DNA from: Lacrimispora sp. BS-2
GTDB taxonomy: Bacteria; Bacillota; Clostridia; Lachnospirales; Lachnospiraceae
DNA: 64,000 nt
Assembly (NCBI RefSeq): GCF_040207125.1
Contig: NZ_CP157940.1
Span: forward strand, 62,001 to 126,000
Reading direction: 5' to 3'
A program made the position numbers and the translations under genes. The notes beneath the pieces are model-generated. The model searched no databases, was not told where the DNA came from, and worked only from the letters and a program-made list of their open reading frames with translations. Shown here piece by piece: positions 53,940 through 61,299 of this stretch (positions within the stretch are counted from its first letter, which is position 1; every line of letters starts with the position of its first letter).

Positions 53940-55546
53940 GCTACAGTGGGGCGCTTTACATGCGCTTATCAAAAGACGACGATGGCACAGGGGAAAGCTC
54001 CAGCATCAGCACCCAGCGGAAGATGCTTCGTTCCTATGCCGTGGAAAACGGCTTTGAAATATACGGGGAGTATGTGGATGACGGCTACAGCGGAACTAAT
54101 TTTGACCGCCCGGCTTGGAAACGGCTGTTGAAGGATATACAAGCAAGGAAAGTAAATCTGGTGATCACCAAGGATCTGTCCCGTCTTGGAAGGGATTATA
54201 TTATGACTGGACAGCTTACCGAAATCTATTTTCCTTCCAGAGGGATCCGATACATAGCAGTCAATGACGGGTATGATTCCAACAGTCCGTGGAGCGATAT
54301 TGCACCCTTTAAGAACATTGTAAATGAGATGTATGCCAGAGATACTTCGAAAAAAATCCGCAGCGCATTTCAGACCAAAATAAAAGAGGGGGCGTTTATC
54401 GGAAATTTTGCTCCCTATGGCTATCAGAAGGACCCGGAGGATAAAAACCATCTTCTCGTTGATCCCGTGGCAGCTGTCATTGTCCGGGAAATATTTGAGA
54501 GGGCAGAGCAGGGAGAGGCTCCAGCCCGGATCGCTGAGGTTTTAAATAAGAGAAAGGTACTGACTCCGGCCGTGTACCGCTGCGCCGGGCGGCCTTATTT
54601 AAATCCTGATGATTATTCCAAAAGAAAGGAATGGACATCAGGCGCGGTCTGCAAGCTGTTAAGCAATCCCGTATATTTAGGCCACATCGTACAGGGTAAA
54701 ACCGTGAAGGTTTCCTTTAAAAGCAATGTGACCCTTCGAAAGCCCAGGAAAGAGTGGGTAGTCGTTGAGGATATGCATGAGCCCCTTGTTTCCCGGGAGA
54801 CTTTTGAACGGGTAAAAAGACGGAGCGTTTCCCGGAAAAACACGGCGGATACCGGTTTTACCAATATTTTCTCCGGATTTGCCAGGTGCAGAGACTGCGG
54901 CAGGAATATGTCGTCCACAGGAGCCGTGGGGAAAACGGGATCCCGCAAGCTGGTGTGCGGGGGGTATAAGCTGTACGGAAAAAGGGAATGTACGAATCAC
55001 TTTATGGATTACGAACTTTTATATAAAGTGGTGCTTCAGGAAATCCGCTGCCTGCTTACCTTTACAGAAGGGGAAAAGGAAGAACTGGAAGAAGCCCTTC
55101 TGGAACCTTTTTGCCCGAAAGAAATGACAGGTGAAGAAAGAGCGGCGGTTTCACTTAAAAACAGGGAAAAAGAACTTGAGAGCATAATAAAAAAACTCTA
55201 TGAAGACCGGGTAAACGGAAGAATCGGTGAGGATCGGTTTTATAAAATGCTGGATTCCTGTGAAAAGGAGGAAAGAGAGATTGAAGAATGTCTGTCCCTG
55301 TTGGAAAGACCCTGTTCTTTGATCCAAAAAGGAGAGCCTGCCGTTGCCGGTTTGTTTTCCAGCCTGTTAGAGGAAATAAGCCAGGAAAAAGGAATTTCCT
55401 CCGATTTGCTGGGGAAATTTATAGACAGAATTGAAGTTTTTCAGAGCTGTGAAGGGGAAGAGGGGAGAAAAGGACATAAACTCCAGAGGATCCGGATCTA
55501 TTACAGGGTGTTGGCTCCGGAAAAAGAAGGGAATGGTTTGGCATAA
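53915..55546 (+). CDS. Large serine recombinase of the feoB element
   Basis: 543-residue site-specific recombinase. The resolvase catalytic domain (about 12-165) has nucleophile Ser19 in LYMRLSKDDD and the arginine motif DLSRLGRDYI. A recombinase domain (about 180-290; GAFIGNFAPYGYQKD, SGAVCKLLSNPVYLGHIVQGK) follows. A zinc ribbon (CRDCGRNM ... VCGGY ... CTNHF, about 325-365) precedes a coiled coil (about 405-470) used for synapsis control. The gene lies 12 bp from attR, and its stop codon is inside the attP arm. This is the normal gene-site arrangement for an integrase acting on its own ends. AGGAGGTG precedes ATG 53915. Presumed to excise and restore feoB. Confidence 0.93.
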   Translation: MDPLAQAACYSGALYMRLSKDDDGTGESSSISTQRKMLRSYAVENGFEIYGEYVDDGYSGTNFDRPAWKRLLKDIQARKVNLVITKDLSRLGRDYIMTGQLTEIYFPSRGIRYIAVNDGYDSNSPWSDIAPFKNIVNEMYARDTSKKIRSAFQTKIKEGAFIGNFAPYGYQKDPEDKNHLLVDPVAAVIVREIFERAEQGEAPARIAEVLNKRKVLTPAVYRCAGRPYLNPDDYSKRKEWTSGAVCKLLSNPVYLGHIVQGKTVKVSFKSNVTLRKPRKEWVVVEDMHEPLVSRETFERVKRRSVSRKNTADTGFTNIFSGFARCRDCGRNMSSTGAVGKTGSRKLVCGGYKLYGKRECTNHFMDYELLYKVVLQEIRCLLTFTEGEKEELEEALLEPFCPKEMTGEERAAVSLKNREKELESIIKKLYEDRVNGRIGEDRFYKMLDSCEKEEREIEECLSLLERPCSLIQKGEPAVAGLFSSLLEEISQEKGISSDLLGKFIDRIEVFQSCEGEEGRKGHKLQRIRIYYRVLAPEKEGNGLA

Positions 55547-55575
55547 ATTTCCGCTGTCATGTGCATGGGGTTTGG
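55541..55575 (+). other. attR, right junction of the element in feoB
   Basis: Element arm GCATAAATTTCCGCTGTCA (55541-55559), then TG (55560-55561), then feoB sequence TGCATGGGGTTTGG. Shared core CATGTG at 55558-55563. Confidence 0.85.
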
Positions 55576-56404
55576 ATGCAATGCAGCAGGAATCATTGGC
55601 TGCCGGATCATCGATTCTCCAAGAGAACGGCTGATTGCCATGATCACCAATAATTTTGTGCCCTGCAACGGACGCTTCCCTACCATGATCGCCATTATTA
55701 CCATGTTCTTTGTAGGAGGAGCTTCAGGAGCGTTTTCTTCCATATTATCGGCGGCTATCCTATCAGGTGTAATCATCCTTGGGATTTTTATGACCCTTCT
55801 CATTTCAAAGCTGCTGTCAGCCACCATATTAAAGGGGATTCCCTCCTCTTTTACCTTAGAACTGCCGCCTTACCGGAGACCTCAGATCGGCAAGGTTATC
55901 GTTCGTTCCATATTTGACCGTACCCTGTTTGTATTAGGCCGTGCTGTTTCCGTAGCGGCCCCGGCAGGCCTGGTCATCTGGCTTTTAGCCAATATAACGG
56001 TTGGAAATGCTACCCTGCTGGCCCACTGTTCCGGTTTTCTGGATCCTTTTGCCAGGCTCATGGGCTTAGATGGAGTCATCCTTCTGGCATTTATCCTGGG
56101 GTTTCCGGCCAATGAAATCGTGGTTCCCATTATCATCATGTCCTATATGGCGGAAGGAAGCATTCGGGATATCAGCGATTTATCCGTCTTAAAAGAGCTT
56201 CTTGTAGCAAATGGCTGGACCTGGATAACTGCGGTCAGCACCATGCTGTTCTCCCTGATGCACTGGCCCTGCTCCACCACCTGCCTTACCATCAGGAAAG
56301 AGACACAGAGCATAAAATGGACGGCTGTTTCCTGGCTGGTACCCACTGTGACCGGATTTGTGGTATGCTTTTTATTCACAACCATTGCAAGGGTTTTCCT
56401 CTGA
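55559..56404 (+). CDS. feoB: FeoB, C-terminal part (gene interrupted by mobile element)
   Basis: Remaining 280 codons of FeoB after the shared Met. Begins CMGFGCNAAGIIGCRIIDSPRERL, the conserved core segment that in intact FeoB follows the first Gate motif. It continues with the second Gate and membrane helices (FVGGASGAFSSILSAAILSGVIILG, GFPANEIVVPIIIMSYM) to a normal C-terminus. The frame is uninterrupted, so no decay has begun and excision would yield a working gene. ATG 55559 has no ribosome site, so separate translation is unlikely. Downstream is the small ferredoxin-fold gene of the same operon. Confidence 0.93.
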   Translation: MCMGFGCNAAGIIGCRIIDSPRERLIAMITNNFVPCNGRFPTMIAIITMFFVGGASGAFSSILSAAILSGVIILGIFMTLLISKLLSATILKGIPSSFTLELPPYRRPQIGKVIVRSIFDRTLFVLGRAVSVAAPAGLVIWLLANITVGNATLLAHCSGFLDPFARLMGLDGVILLAFILGFPANEIVVPIIIMSYMAEGSIRDISDLSVLKELLVANGWTWITAVSTMLFSLMHWPCSTTCLTIRKETQSIKWTAVSWLVPTVTGFVVCFLFTTIARVFL

Positions 56405-56470
56405 TGTTTAAATTTCCCTGTGATTGTCTACAATAGGAGTAGAACACCGAATGGGAAAGGAGGGTGAAGC

Positions 56471-56698
56471 GTGAGCAGGATCTACCACGTTTACGCCCTG
56501 TCAGACCGGTTGAAAGCCAGAAAAATCGAGGGCGAGATTGCCAAGGTTGACGGGGTGAAAGATATCAGAATCTCGGAAGACTTAAAAGAAATGAATATTG
56601 ATGTGGACAAAGGAAAAATATCCGCTGTCATGGAGCGGGTGGTAAACATCTGCAGCCGGATCTCCTACGGCTGTGAAGTGAAATATAAGTTCATATAG
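56471..56698 (+). CDS. Small heavy-metal-associated-like protein of the feo operon
   Basis: 75 residues with a beta-alpha-beta-beta-alpha-beta pattern resembling HMA/ferredoxin-like metal domains (RIYHVYALSDRLKARKIEGEI, VDGVKDIRISEDLKEMNIDV). The metal-binding CXXC of HMA domains is missing; one Cys at NICSRISYGC is near the end with another six residues on. GTG start at 56471 with AGGAGGGTG upstream. It follows feoB and ends at the operon terminator, so it may assist FeoB or be a regulator; its role is unknown. Confidence 0.65.
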   Translation: MSRIYHVYALSDRLKARKIEGEIAKVDGVKDIRISEDLKEMNIDVDKGKISAVMERVVNICSRISYGCEVKYKFI

Positions 56699-56723
56699 GC
56701 AGTGTTTATGGTAATTTAACAAG

Positions 56724-56764
56724 CGCCACGGTGTACTGAAATTCAGTATTTCCGTGGCGTTTTG
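56724..56764 (+). terminator. Terminator of the feo operon
   Basis: CGCCACGG (56724-56731) / CCGTGGCG (56752-56759) with inner ACTGAA / TTCAGT, then TTTT. Confidence 0.85.
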
Positions 56765-56969
56765 TATTGTCTTAGGTTATTGCAGTTTATCTTTGTGTGG
56801 GTATAGAGTGGGTGCGGATTAAAGTATCCTATGAGTGGCAAGAGGCGCTAAAACGGATATTGGACAGGCTACTTTGAAAAGAAAAGCAATGCAACCTGGA
56901 CGATTTTACAGCTAATGCTGGAAGTCAAATTTATTACCTGTTTTACCAGAGATTATATAGCACATATAG
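56765..56969 (+). other. Degenerate non-coding stretch
   Basis: No intact gene. Short pieces in one frame resemble the lead-in of the broken cell-wall-binding gene that follows, but stops interrupt it. Confidence 0.4.
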
Positions 56970-57415
56970 GTTATAACCTTTAGGGCCAGCGGCGTGATTA
57001 AAAACGACGGCGGTGTCTGCCAAAAGTCCTATAATTTGTCAGAGAGTAAAATCATGAGGTATGGGCGGCCAGATTGGAGCATTGTCCAAGCAATGAAGTC
57101 CGGCTGGCTCCAGGAGGATGGCGACTGGAGATATTATCTGGGGAGTACTGGTCAGACCGTCCGAAGTGATTGGATTCAGAAGTAGGACAAGTAGTACTGG
57201 TTTGATGACGCCGGAATGATGGTCACAAGCACATGGTATCAATACAAGGGTGGCTGGTATTACCTCAACGCAGATGGCGTCATGCTCAAAGGTACTCTGA
57301 TCGCGGAGTCCGGAAAGGTTTACTGTCAGGACAGTGAAGGTAAAATGATTGTGGAGCCGGTGACGCTCACGCCAGATCAGGATGGAGCATTGCGGTATCC
57401 GGGATTAGTGGGATA
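56970..57415 (+). pseudogene. Broken cell-wall-binding repeat protein
   Basis: One frame encodes choline/cell-wall-binding style repeats: SGWLQEDGDWRYYLGSTGQTVRSDWIQK-like and TSTWYQYKGGWYYLNADGVMLKG-like units. Two TAG stops lie in frame at 57183-57185 and 57192-57194, between the first and second repeat (QK-stop-DK-stop-YWFDDAG). No catalytic domain or signal peptide is left upstream, and the frame is closed by a TAG at 56967. It is the tail of a lost amidase or glucan-binding protein. Stop-codon readthrough is possible but unlikely, as both stops are the same simple base change type. Confidence 0.7.
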
Positions 57416-57674
57416 ATCCATATACTTTATAAATATGAACAACTGGTTATTGAAATAATTATATCATAAGACAGGTGGATATACGGTATTTTAGTCCGCC
57501 TGTCTTATAGAATATGGTAAGTTTGATAGCCTGAACAGTAAAAGCATATTAGACATAGATCAGGTAATGGTAGATTGTTGCACTTAAAATTATTTCACAC
57601 TTGATATTTTCTTATATTGTCATTTAATTTAAGTATATTGGCTATATAAACAGTCGGTAAACATCAGTCCCTTA
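57416..57674. other. Intergenic region with a hairpin
   Basis: Inverted repeat ATAAGACAGG (57466-57475) / CCTGTCTTAT (57499-57508) plus inner GGA / TCC, no T tract after it. The rest is AT-rich with nothing recognisable. Confidence 0.5.
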
Positions 57675-58142
57675 TTAATCTTCTGTTTTTTCATAACGCA
57701 GGTCAACAACATCTTTATCATTAATTTCATATAAGCTAATATTTTCTAACAATCTTTCTCCGTTTATGTAACAAGTCCAATATTGTCCATAATCATAAGA
57801 GATATCCATAATTGAAACGATAAACTTACCACCCTCACTGTCTTCCGTTTTAATCTTTAGGGTGTCAATATTACTCATTATTTCAAGCAAATTTGTCTTT
57901 TCGGTATTTACTTTCTCGCTGTAAATAACTTCTTCATTTATGTTATAAATACTCAATGTTATTTCAATGCCATCATCTTTCTGTTTTTCAGAAGAATTTG
58001 AAGTAGCTTGCCCCACAGTCTGAGAGGTGGCTGGTTCACTTGTTTTATCAGGAATTGATTGTACATTTTTACAAGCAATAAGGCTAAATAAACTAAAGAT
58101 TAATACAATTAATAGTAATAAACTCTTTATACTTTTTTTCAT
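57675..58142 (-). CDS. Lipoprotein with DUF4430/transcobalamin-like domain
   Basis: 155 residues. Lipoprotein signal peptide with lipobox SLIAC (Cys about residue 24), then a Ser/Thr-rich linker (SEPATSQTVGQATSNSSEKQ). The domain of about 95 residues has the pattern of DUF4430: ITLSIYNINEEVIYSEKVNTE, LLEIMSNIDTLKI, and GQYWTCYINGERLLENISLYEINDKDVVDLRYE. Such domains occur in surface proteins related to the cobalamin-binding fold; ligand unknown. ATG 58142 has GGAGGG upstream; a TTG at 58157 lies before that site. Base composition is clearly more AT-rich than the flanking housekeeping genes, suggesting transfer. Confidence 0.75.
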   Translation of the reverse strand: MKKSIKSLLLLIVLIFSLFSLIACKNVQSIPDKTSEPATSQTVGQATSNSSEKQKDDGIEITLSIYNINEEVIYSEKVNTEKTNLLEIMSNIDTLKIKTEDSEGGKFIVSIMDISYDYGQYWTCYINGERLLENISLYEINDKDVVDLRYEKTED

Positions 58143-58249
58143 GGTATTTCCCTCCAAATTTTCTAATGCGGATTAACGGGGTTTAACATTGGGTTCAAGT
58201 TCTCTTTGAAAAGAACAAGCATTCAATAATTTGAAATTTGCTCTTTTTT

Positions 58250-58934
58250 CATTTTACCAAACAAGTAAGCATTTGTCTTCTGTGTTTCTTCTTACCCTGC
58301 TTTTTGCCTGAATTTTTCAAATGCTTGGATTTTTGAAGCACCCTCATCATTACTTCAAACTTAACATCTGTCAGCTTGGTATAGTCAATCCCCTGCCGAC
58401 GACAATACGGGGCAACCTGTTTTTTCTGTGCGTACCCTCAAGGTTGGAAACAAACTCAATGTCCTGCTACAATTCCCGCACGAAATCGGTTTCCGGGGCG
58501 CAGGTGCTGTCCTGCCTGTGGGCTTTCTTTATGTCCCTGATGATACTGGCAATTCCGTCCACATAAATCTCAATGTCAGCCAGTAGCTTCACAAAATCCC
58601 TGTGTGCCGCCATTTCAAATAGAAGCCGGGTATTGATTGCCCCGCTTTTTAATAGCTCTATCATAGTATCACTCAAATGCAGTTTCGCAAGGTCTGCGTT
58701 TGGGTGATTTTTTGATTCGGTCAGGCCCAGCAGATAATCAGCGGACACGTCGTAGAATTTCACCAGCGTCACAATGCTGGTGTGGCTGATGTCCTTGTAA
58801 TTCTCTGTTTCATAGTTGCCCAAAGCGGATTTTGAAATGCCCGTTCGCTATTCCAACTGCTCCAGCGTCAGGTCCCGTTCCACCTGCAAATCCTTTAACC
58901 GTTCCTGTTTGGTCAAGGCCACATTCATAGCCAT
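58250..58934 (-). pseudogene. Broken XRE-family regulator of conjugative-element type
   Basis: Starts MAMNVALTKQERLKDLQVERD at 58934. It hits a TAG at 58846-58848 within the helix-turn-helix (LEQLE-stop-RTGISKSALGNYE), then continues through KFYDVSADYLLGLTESKNHPNADLA. A later deletion and stop (58467) are followed by the usual C-terminus in another frame (GIDYTKLTDVKFEVMMRVLQKSKHLKN). This architecture is familiar from regulators carried by Tn1549-like conjugative elements of Firmicutes (from memory). At least two lesions make it inactive. Confidence 0.72.
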
Positions 58935-59083
58935 ATCCCCTTTTTCCGTTTCGGTTTTCTCCCTGTTCCCATTATACCATATCTTTCCACAAGCGTGGAA
59001 TTTTTTCGTTTTCAGGCTGTTTTCCAACCTTGTGGATATACGGGAGGGGCGGTCAAAAAGTATACACTTGGAGTAGTTCATCG

Positions 59084-59197
59084 ATGGACAGCCGCAAGCA
59101 AGCCCTTGTCAAAGAGATAGCGGAACTGACGGTGGACACTATATCCCCTGAACAGGTATAGCAGATTTCCGGCTACCTGGATACATGGAAAATCTGA
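59084..59197 (+). pseudogene. Small remnant with in-frame stop
   Basis: Frame MDSRKQALVKEIAELTVD... runs to a TAG at 59159-59161, then continues QISGYLDTWKI to TGA. A hairpin CTGACGGG / CCCGTCAG (59194-59219) follows. Probably debris of the same mobile DNA as the XRE pseudogene. Confidence 0.4.
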
Positions 59198-59215
59198 CGG
59201 GCAGAACACCACCCG

Positions 59216-59347
59216 TCAGACCGTTACCCTGTGTAGTCCCTTGTAAACTGTAGTAAGCGCTGAAATGCTTGCGCCTGTTTCCAACTTGATTTCAGTTCCA
59301 TCATTAAGAACCATTTTTCCTTGTTCATATAATTTTCCTGCCCGTTT
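59216..59347 (-). pseudogene. Small remnant open frame
   Basis: 43-codon frame with a protein-like stretch KMVLNDGTEIKLETGASISA ending in TGA. It is bounded upstream by TAG and has no clear ribosome site. Not recognised; likely a fragment. Confidence 0.3.
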
Positions 59348-59821
59348 CTAGGCAATAAAATAAGAGCTTTTCAGCTCTGGTTGATAAGTTTATTTACTCC
59401 ATCAAAATAGCAATTGGCCTGCCTAAATTACCATAATTCATCTATTACTCATAACATAGAAAATCAACTTGAATCCGTATCGTATACCGCCGAAAACCGC
59501 ATCACACCTATACTCATTAACCTGCTCACCGTCTTATCGTCTGTAAAATTCCGTCCTCTCCCTCAAACTTAAAAAGCAGCGGATACGGTAGACAGCCGGG
59601 CACATACCAAGCCATGCAGGCTATGGGGGATGGTTTGCCTCTTATTACACCGCTATTTATCTTTCGCACATTTGTGCCGATCCCAAATACTCCCATATAA
59701 ATTCCTACCTATCATAGTATCGCTCAAACCATTTTGGCTGAATTTAAAGAATATATAAGTTTATTTAAACCGGACATGGAAAAAGGCGGCCAATGGGGCC
59801 GCCCTTTTTCATCTGAAACCA
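59348..59821. other. Non-coding region and bacteriohemerythrin terminator
   Basis: No gene seen. A small hairpin AGAGCTTTTCAGCTCT lies near 59361-59376. At 59779-59810 the inverted repeat GAAAAAGGCGGCC / GGCCGCCCTTTTTC terminates the minus-strand bacteriohemerythrin gene. Confidence 0.6.
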
Positions 59822-60220
59822 TTATCGTGCATTCTTTGCATACTCGCCGATTTTTTTGTCCATGTTAGAAATATGTTTTGTAAGCCAATCCACTACCATC
59901 TGGTTGGCATTTAAAATCACCAGAAGATTGCCTCCGGAAGATTTATAATCATTCCTTAATTTCTCCAGTTGTGCAATGAAAGCGGTATGAGCCTGCTTTT
60001 GCTCGGCATAACCGGGATAGTGAATGCTCATCATGTATTTTTCTTCGTCTGCAAAATGCTTTTTTGTGTAATCATCCAAAAAATCAAGAAGCTCTCCGAC
60101 GTATTCCTTTGCGCGGTTGTTTTTCCCAGCTTCAAACAGTTTTTCTGCTTTCTCAAACCACATTTTATGCTGATCGTCAATCATTGATATCCCTACGGAT
60201 AAGTTCGGTGTCCACGGCAT
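59822..60220 (-). CDS. Bacteriohemerythrin
   Basis: 132-residue four-helix diiron protein that binds O2. The ligand set is visible: His in MIDDQHKMWF, His and Glu in KKHFADEEKYM, His in QAHTAF, and the C-terminal WLTKHISNMDKK. Single-domain hemerythrins in anaerobes are thought to sense or buffer oxygen and sometimes iron. AGGAGG precedes the ATG. Monocistronic, in opposite direction to rluF; no gene for a redox partner is adjacent. Confidence 0.93.
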   Translation of the reverse strand: MPWTPNLSVGISMIDDQHKMWFEKAEKLFEAGKNNRAKEYVGELLDFLDDYTKKHFADEEKYMMSIHYPGYAEQKQAHTAFIAQLEKLRNDYKSSGGNLLVILNANQMVVDWLTKHISNMDKKIGEYAKNAR

Positions 60221-60510
60221 TGCAATTCCTCCTAAAGTTTTTAAACATTTTTACATCTTCTTACATCTTATACCAAAATTTCCAAAAGTTCAACTATGGA
60301 TATAGAATAGAAAGGACATTTCAGATAAAATGGGGAAGTTAACATTGGAAAATGTGTTCCACAGGGAGCGGGGGAAACTGCGGTCAAAATATGCAGATGA
60401 ATTGACGTACCTCCCTGGTAATGCTATAATTTTTACTTAGTATAGTAAGGGAGAAAGACCCCCTGCAGGAATACCGTTATGCCCCAAAGCATGGGCAGGA
60501 AAGAGGAAAC
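60221..60510 (+). promoter_or_regulatory. rluF promoter and third copy of the intergenic repeat
   Basis: TTGACG (60403-60408) and TATAAT (60425-60430), 16-bp spacing. The transcript would begin with the repeat copy C (60461-60503), which has the TGCCC / GGGCA stem and ends at the ribosome site AGAGGAAA before the ATG at 60511. Confidence 0.65.
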
Positions 60511-61299
60511 ATGGAGACAGAAGGAATCCGTCTGAATAAATTTTTAAGTGAAGCCGGGATATGTTCCCGAAGGGAGGCGGATCGCTTCATTGAGGCTGGG
60601 AAAGTCTGTATAAACGGACAGGCAGCCACGCCCGGCCAGAGGGTTTTACCCGGCCAGTCAGTTACCATAAATGGCCGCACCATATGCGCAGGAAAAGGAG
60701 ATAACAGCCATAAGGAAGAATCAGTCCTTCTGGCAGTCCATAAACCCAGGGGCATCGTATGCACCACATCGGATAAGGACCGCGCTCCAAACATAGTGGA
60801 TATGGTGGGTTATCCCGTAAGGATTTACCCCATCGGCCGTCTGGACAAGGATTCTGAGGGGTTGATCCTCATGACCAACCAGGGCTCTCTGGTGAATAAA
60901 ATGATGCGCAGCGGAAATGCTCATGAAAAAGAATATCTGGTGAAGGTCAACCGCCCGGTAACCGATGAATTTATCCGGAAAATGAAAAAGGGAGTATTCC
61001 TGCCGGAATTAAATGTCACCACCAGGCCCTGCATGGTGTCCAAGGCCGGTGAAAAAGCGTTCCGCATCATTCTGACCCAGGGGCTAAACCGCCAGATCCG
61101 GCGGATGTGCGGCCAGCTGGGCTTTGAAGTACGGATGCTAAAACGATTGCGCATTATGAATGTTGAACTGGGAGATTTAAAGCCCGGAGCTTACCGGGAG
61201 CTTTCGAAAAGGGAGTACCACCAGATGAAAGAGGCCTTAAAAGGCTCGACGAATCGTTCCTATAAAGAACAGAAAAAGGAGATATCTGATGGACGCTAA
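60511..61299 (+). CDS. rluF: 23S rRNA pseudouridine synthase, RluF type
   Basis: 262 residues. N-terminal S4 RNA-binding domain (IRLNKFLSEAGICSRREADRFIEAGKV) and C-terminal RsuA-family catalytic domain with the active Asp in PIGRLDKDSEGLILMTN. The run GNAHEKEYLVKVNRPVTDEFIRKM and LNRQIRRMCGQLGFEV agree better with RluF (position 2604) than with RluB or RsuA. A basic tail follows. The 3' end overlaps ligA by 11 bp, so the two are co-translated. Repeat copy C sits directly before its start. Confidence 0.88.
   Translation: METEGIRLNKFLSEAGICSRREADRFIEAGKVCINGQAATPGQRVLPGQSVTINGRTICAGKGDNSHKEESVLLAVHKPRGIVCTTSDKDRAPNIVDMVGYPVRIYPIGRLDKDSEGLILMTNQGSLVNKMMRSGNAHEKEYLVKVNRPVTDEFIRKMKKGVFLPELNVTTRPCMVSKAGEKAFRIILTQGLNRQIRRMCGQLGFEVRMLKRLRIMNVELGDLKPGAYRELSKREYHQMKEALKGSTNRSYKEQKKEISDGR

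Larger units (their letters stand above)
38417..55560 (+). mobile_element. 17.1-kb serine-recombinase element inserted in feoB
   Basis: Bounded by CATGTG at 38415-38420 and 55558-55563, it interrupts feoB so that both halves remain in frame once the interval (17,143 bp) is removed. The joined element ends give a 40-bp near-palindrome (arms 55541-55559 and 38419-38437, 15 of 19 matches) around TG, as in large serine recombinase attP sites. The recombinase gene lies at the right end, with its stop codon inside the attP arm. Cargo: CcdA-TlpA fusion, GntR regulator, IlvD/Edd-type dehydratase, GntP permease, a 47-residue protein, an LPXTG adhesin, and Ogt, AlkD and Ada repair proteins. No conjugation or replication gene was found, so transfer would need help. 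Confidence 0.88.

Noticed and set aside
38421-55558. Inversion or chromosomal rearrangement as the cause of the split feoB
   Set aside because: Both halves lie on the same strand in the right order and join exactly, which fits insertion only.
38421-55558. Prophage or conjugative element
   Set aside because: No phage structural, replication, relaxase or mating-pair genes between the att sites.
57183-57194. TAG readthrough or recoding in the cell-wall-binding gene
   Set aside because: Two close stops, loss of the N-terminal part and neighbouring debris point to simple decay.
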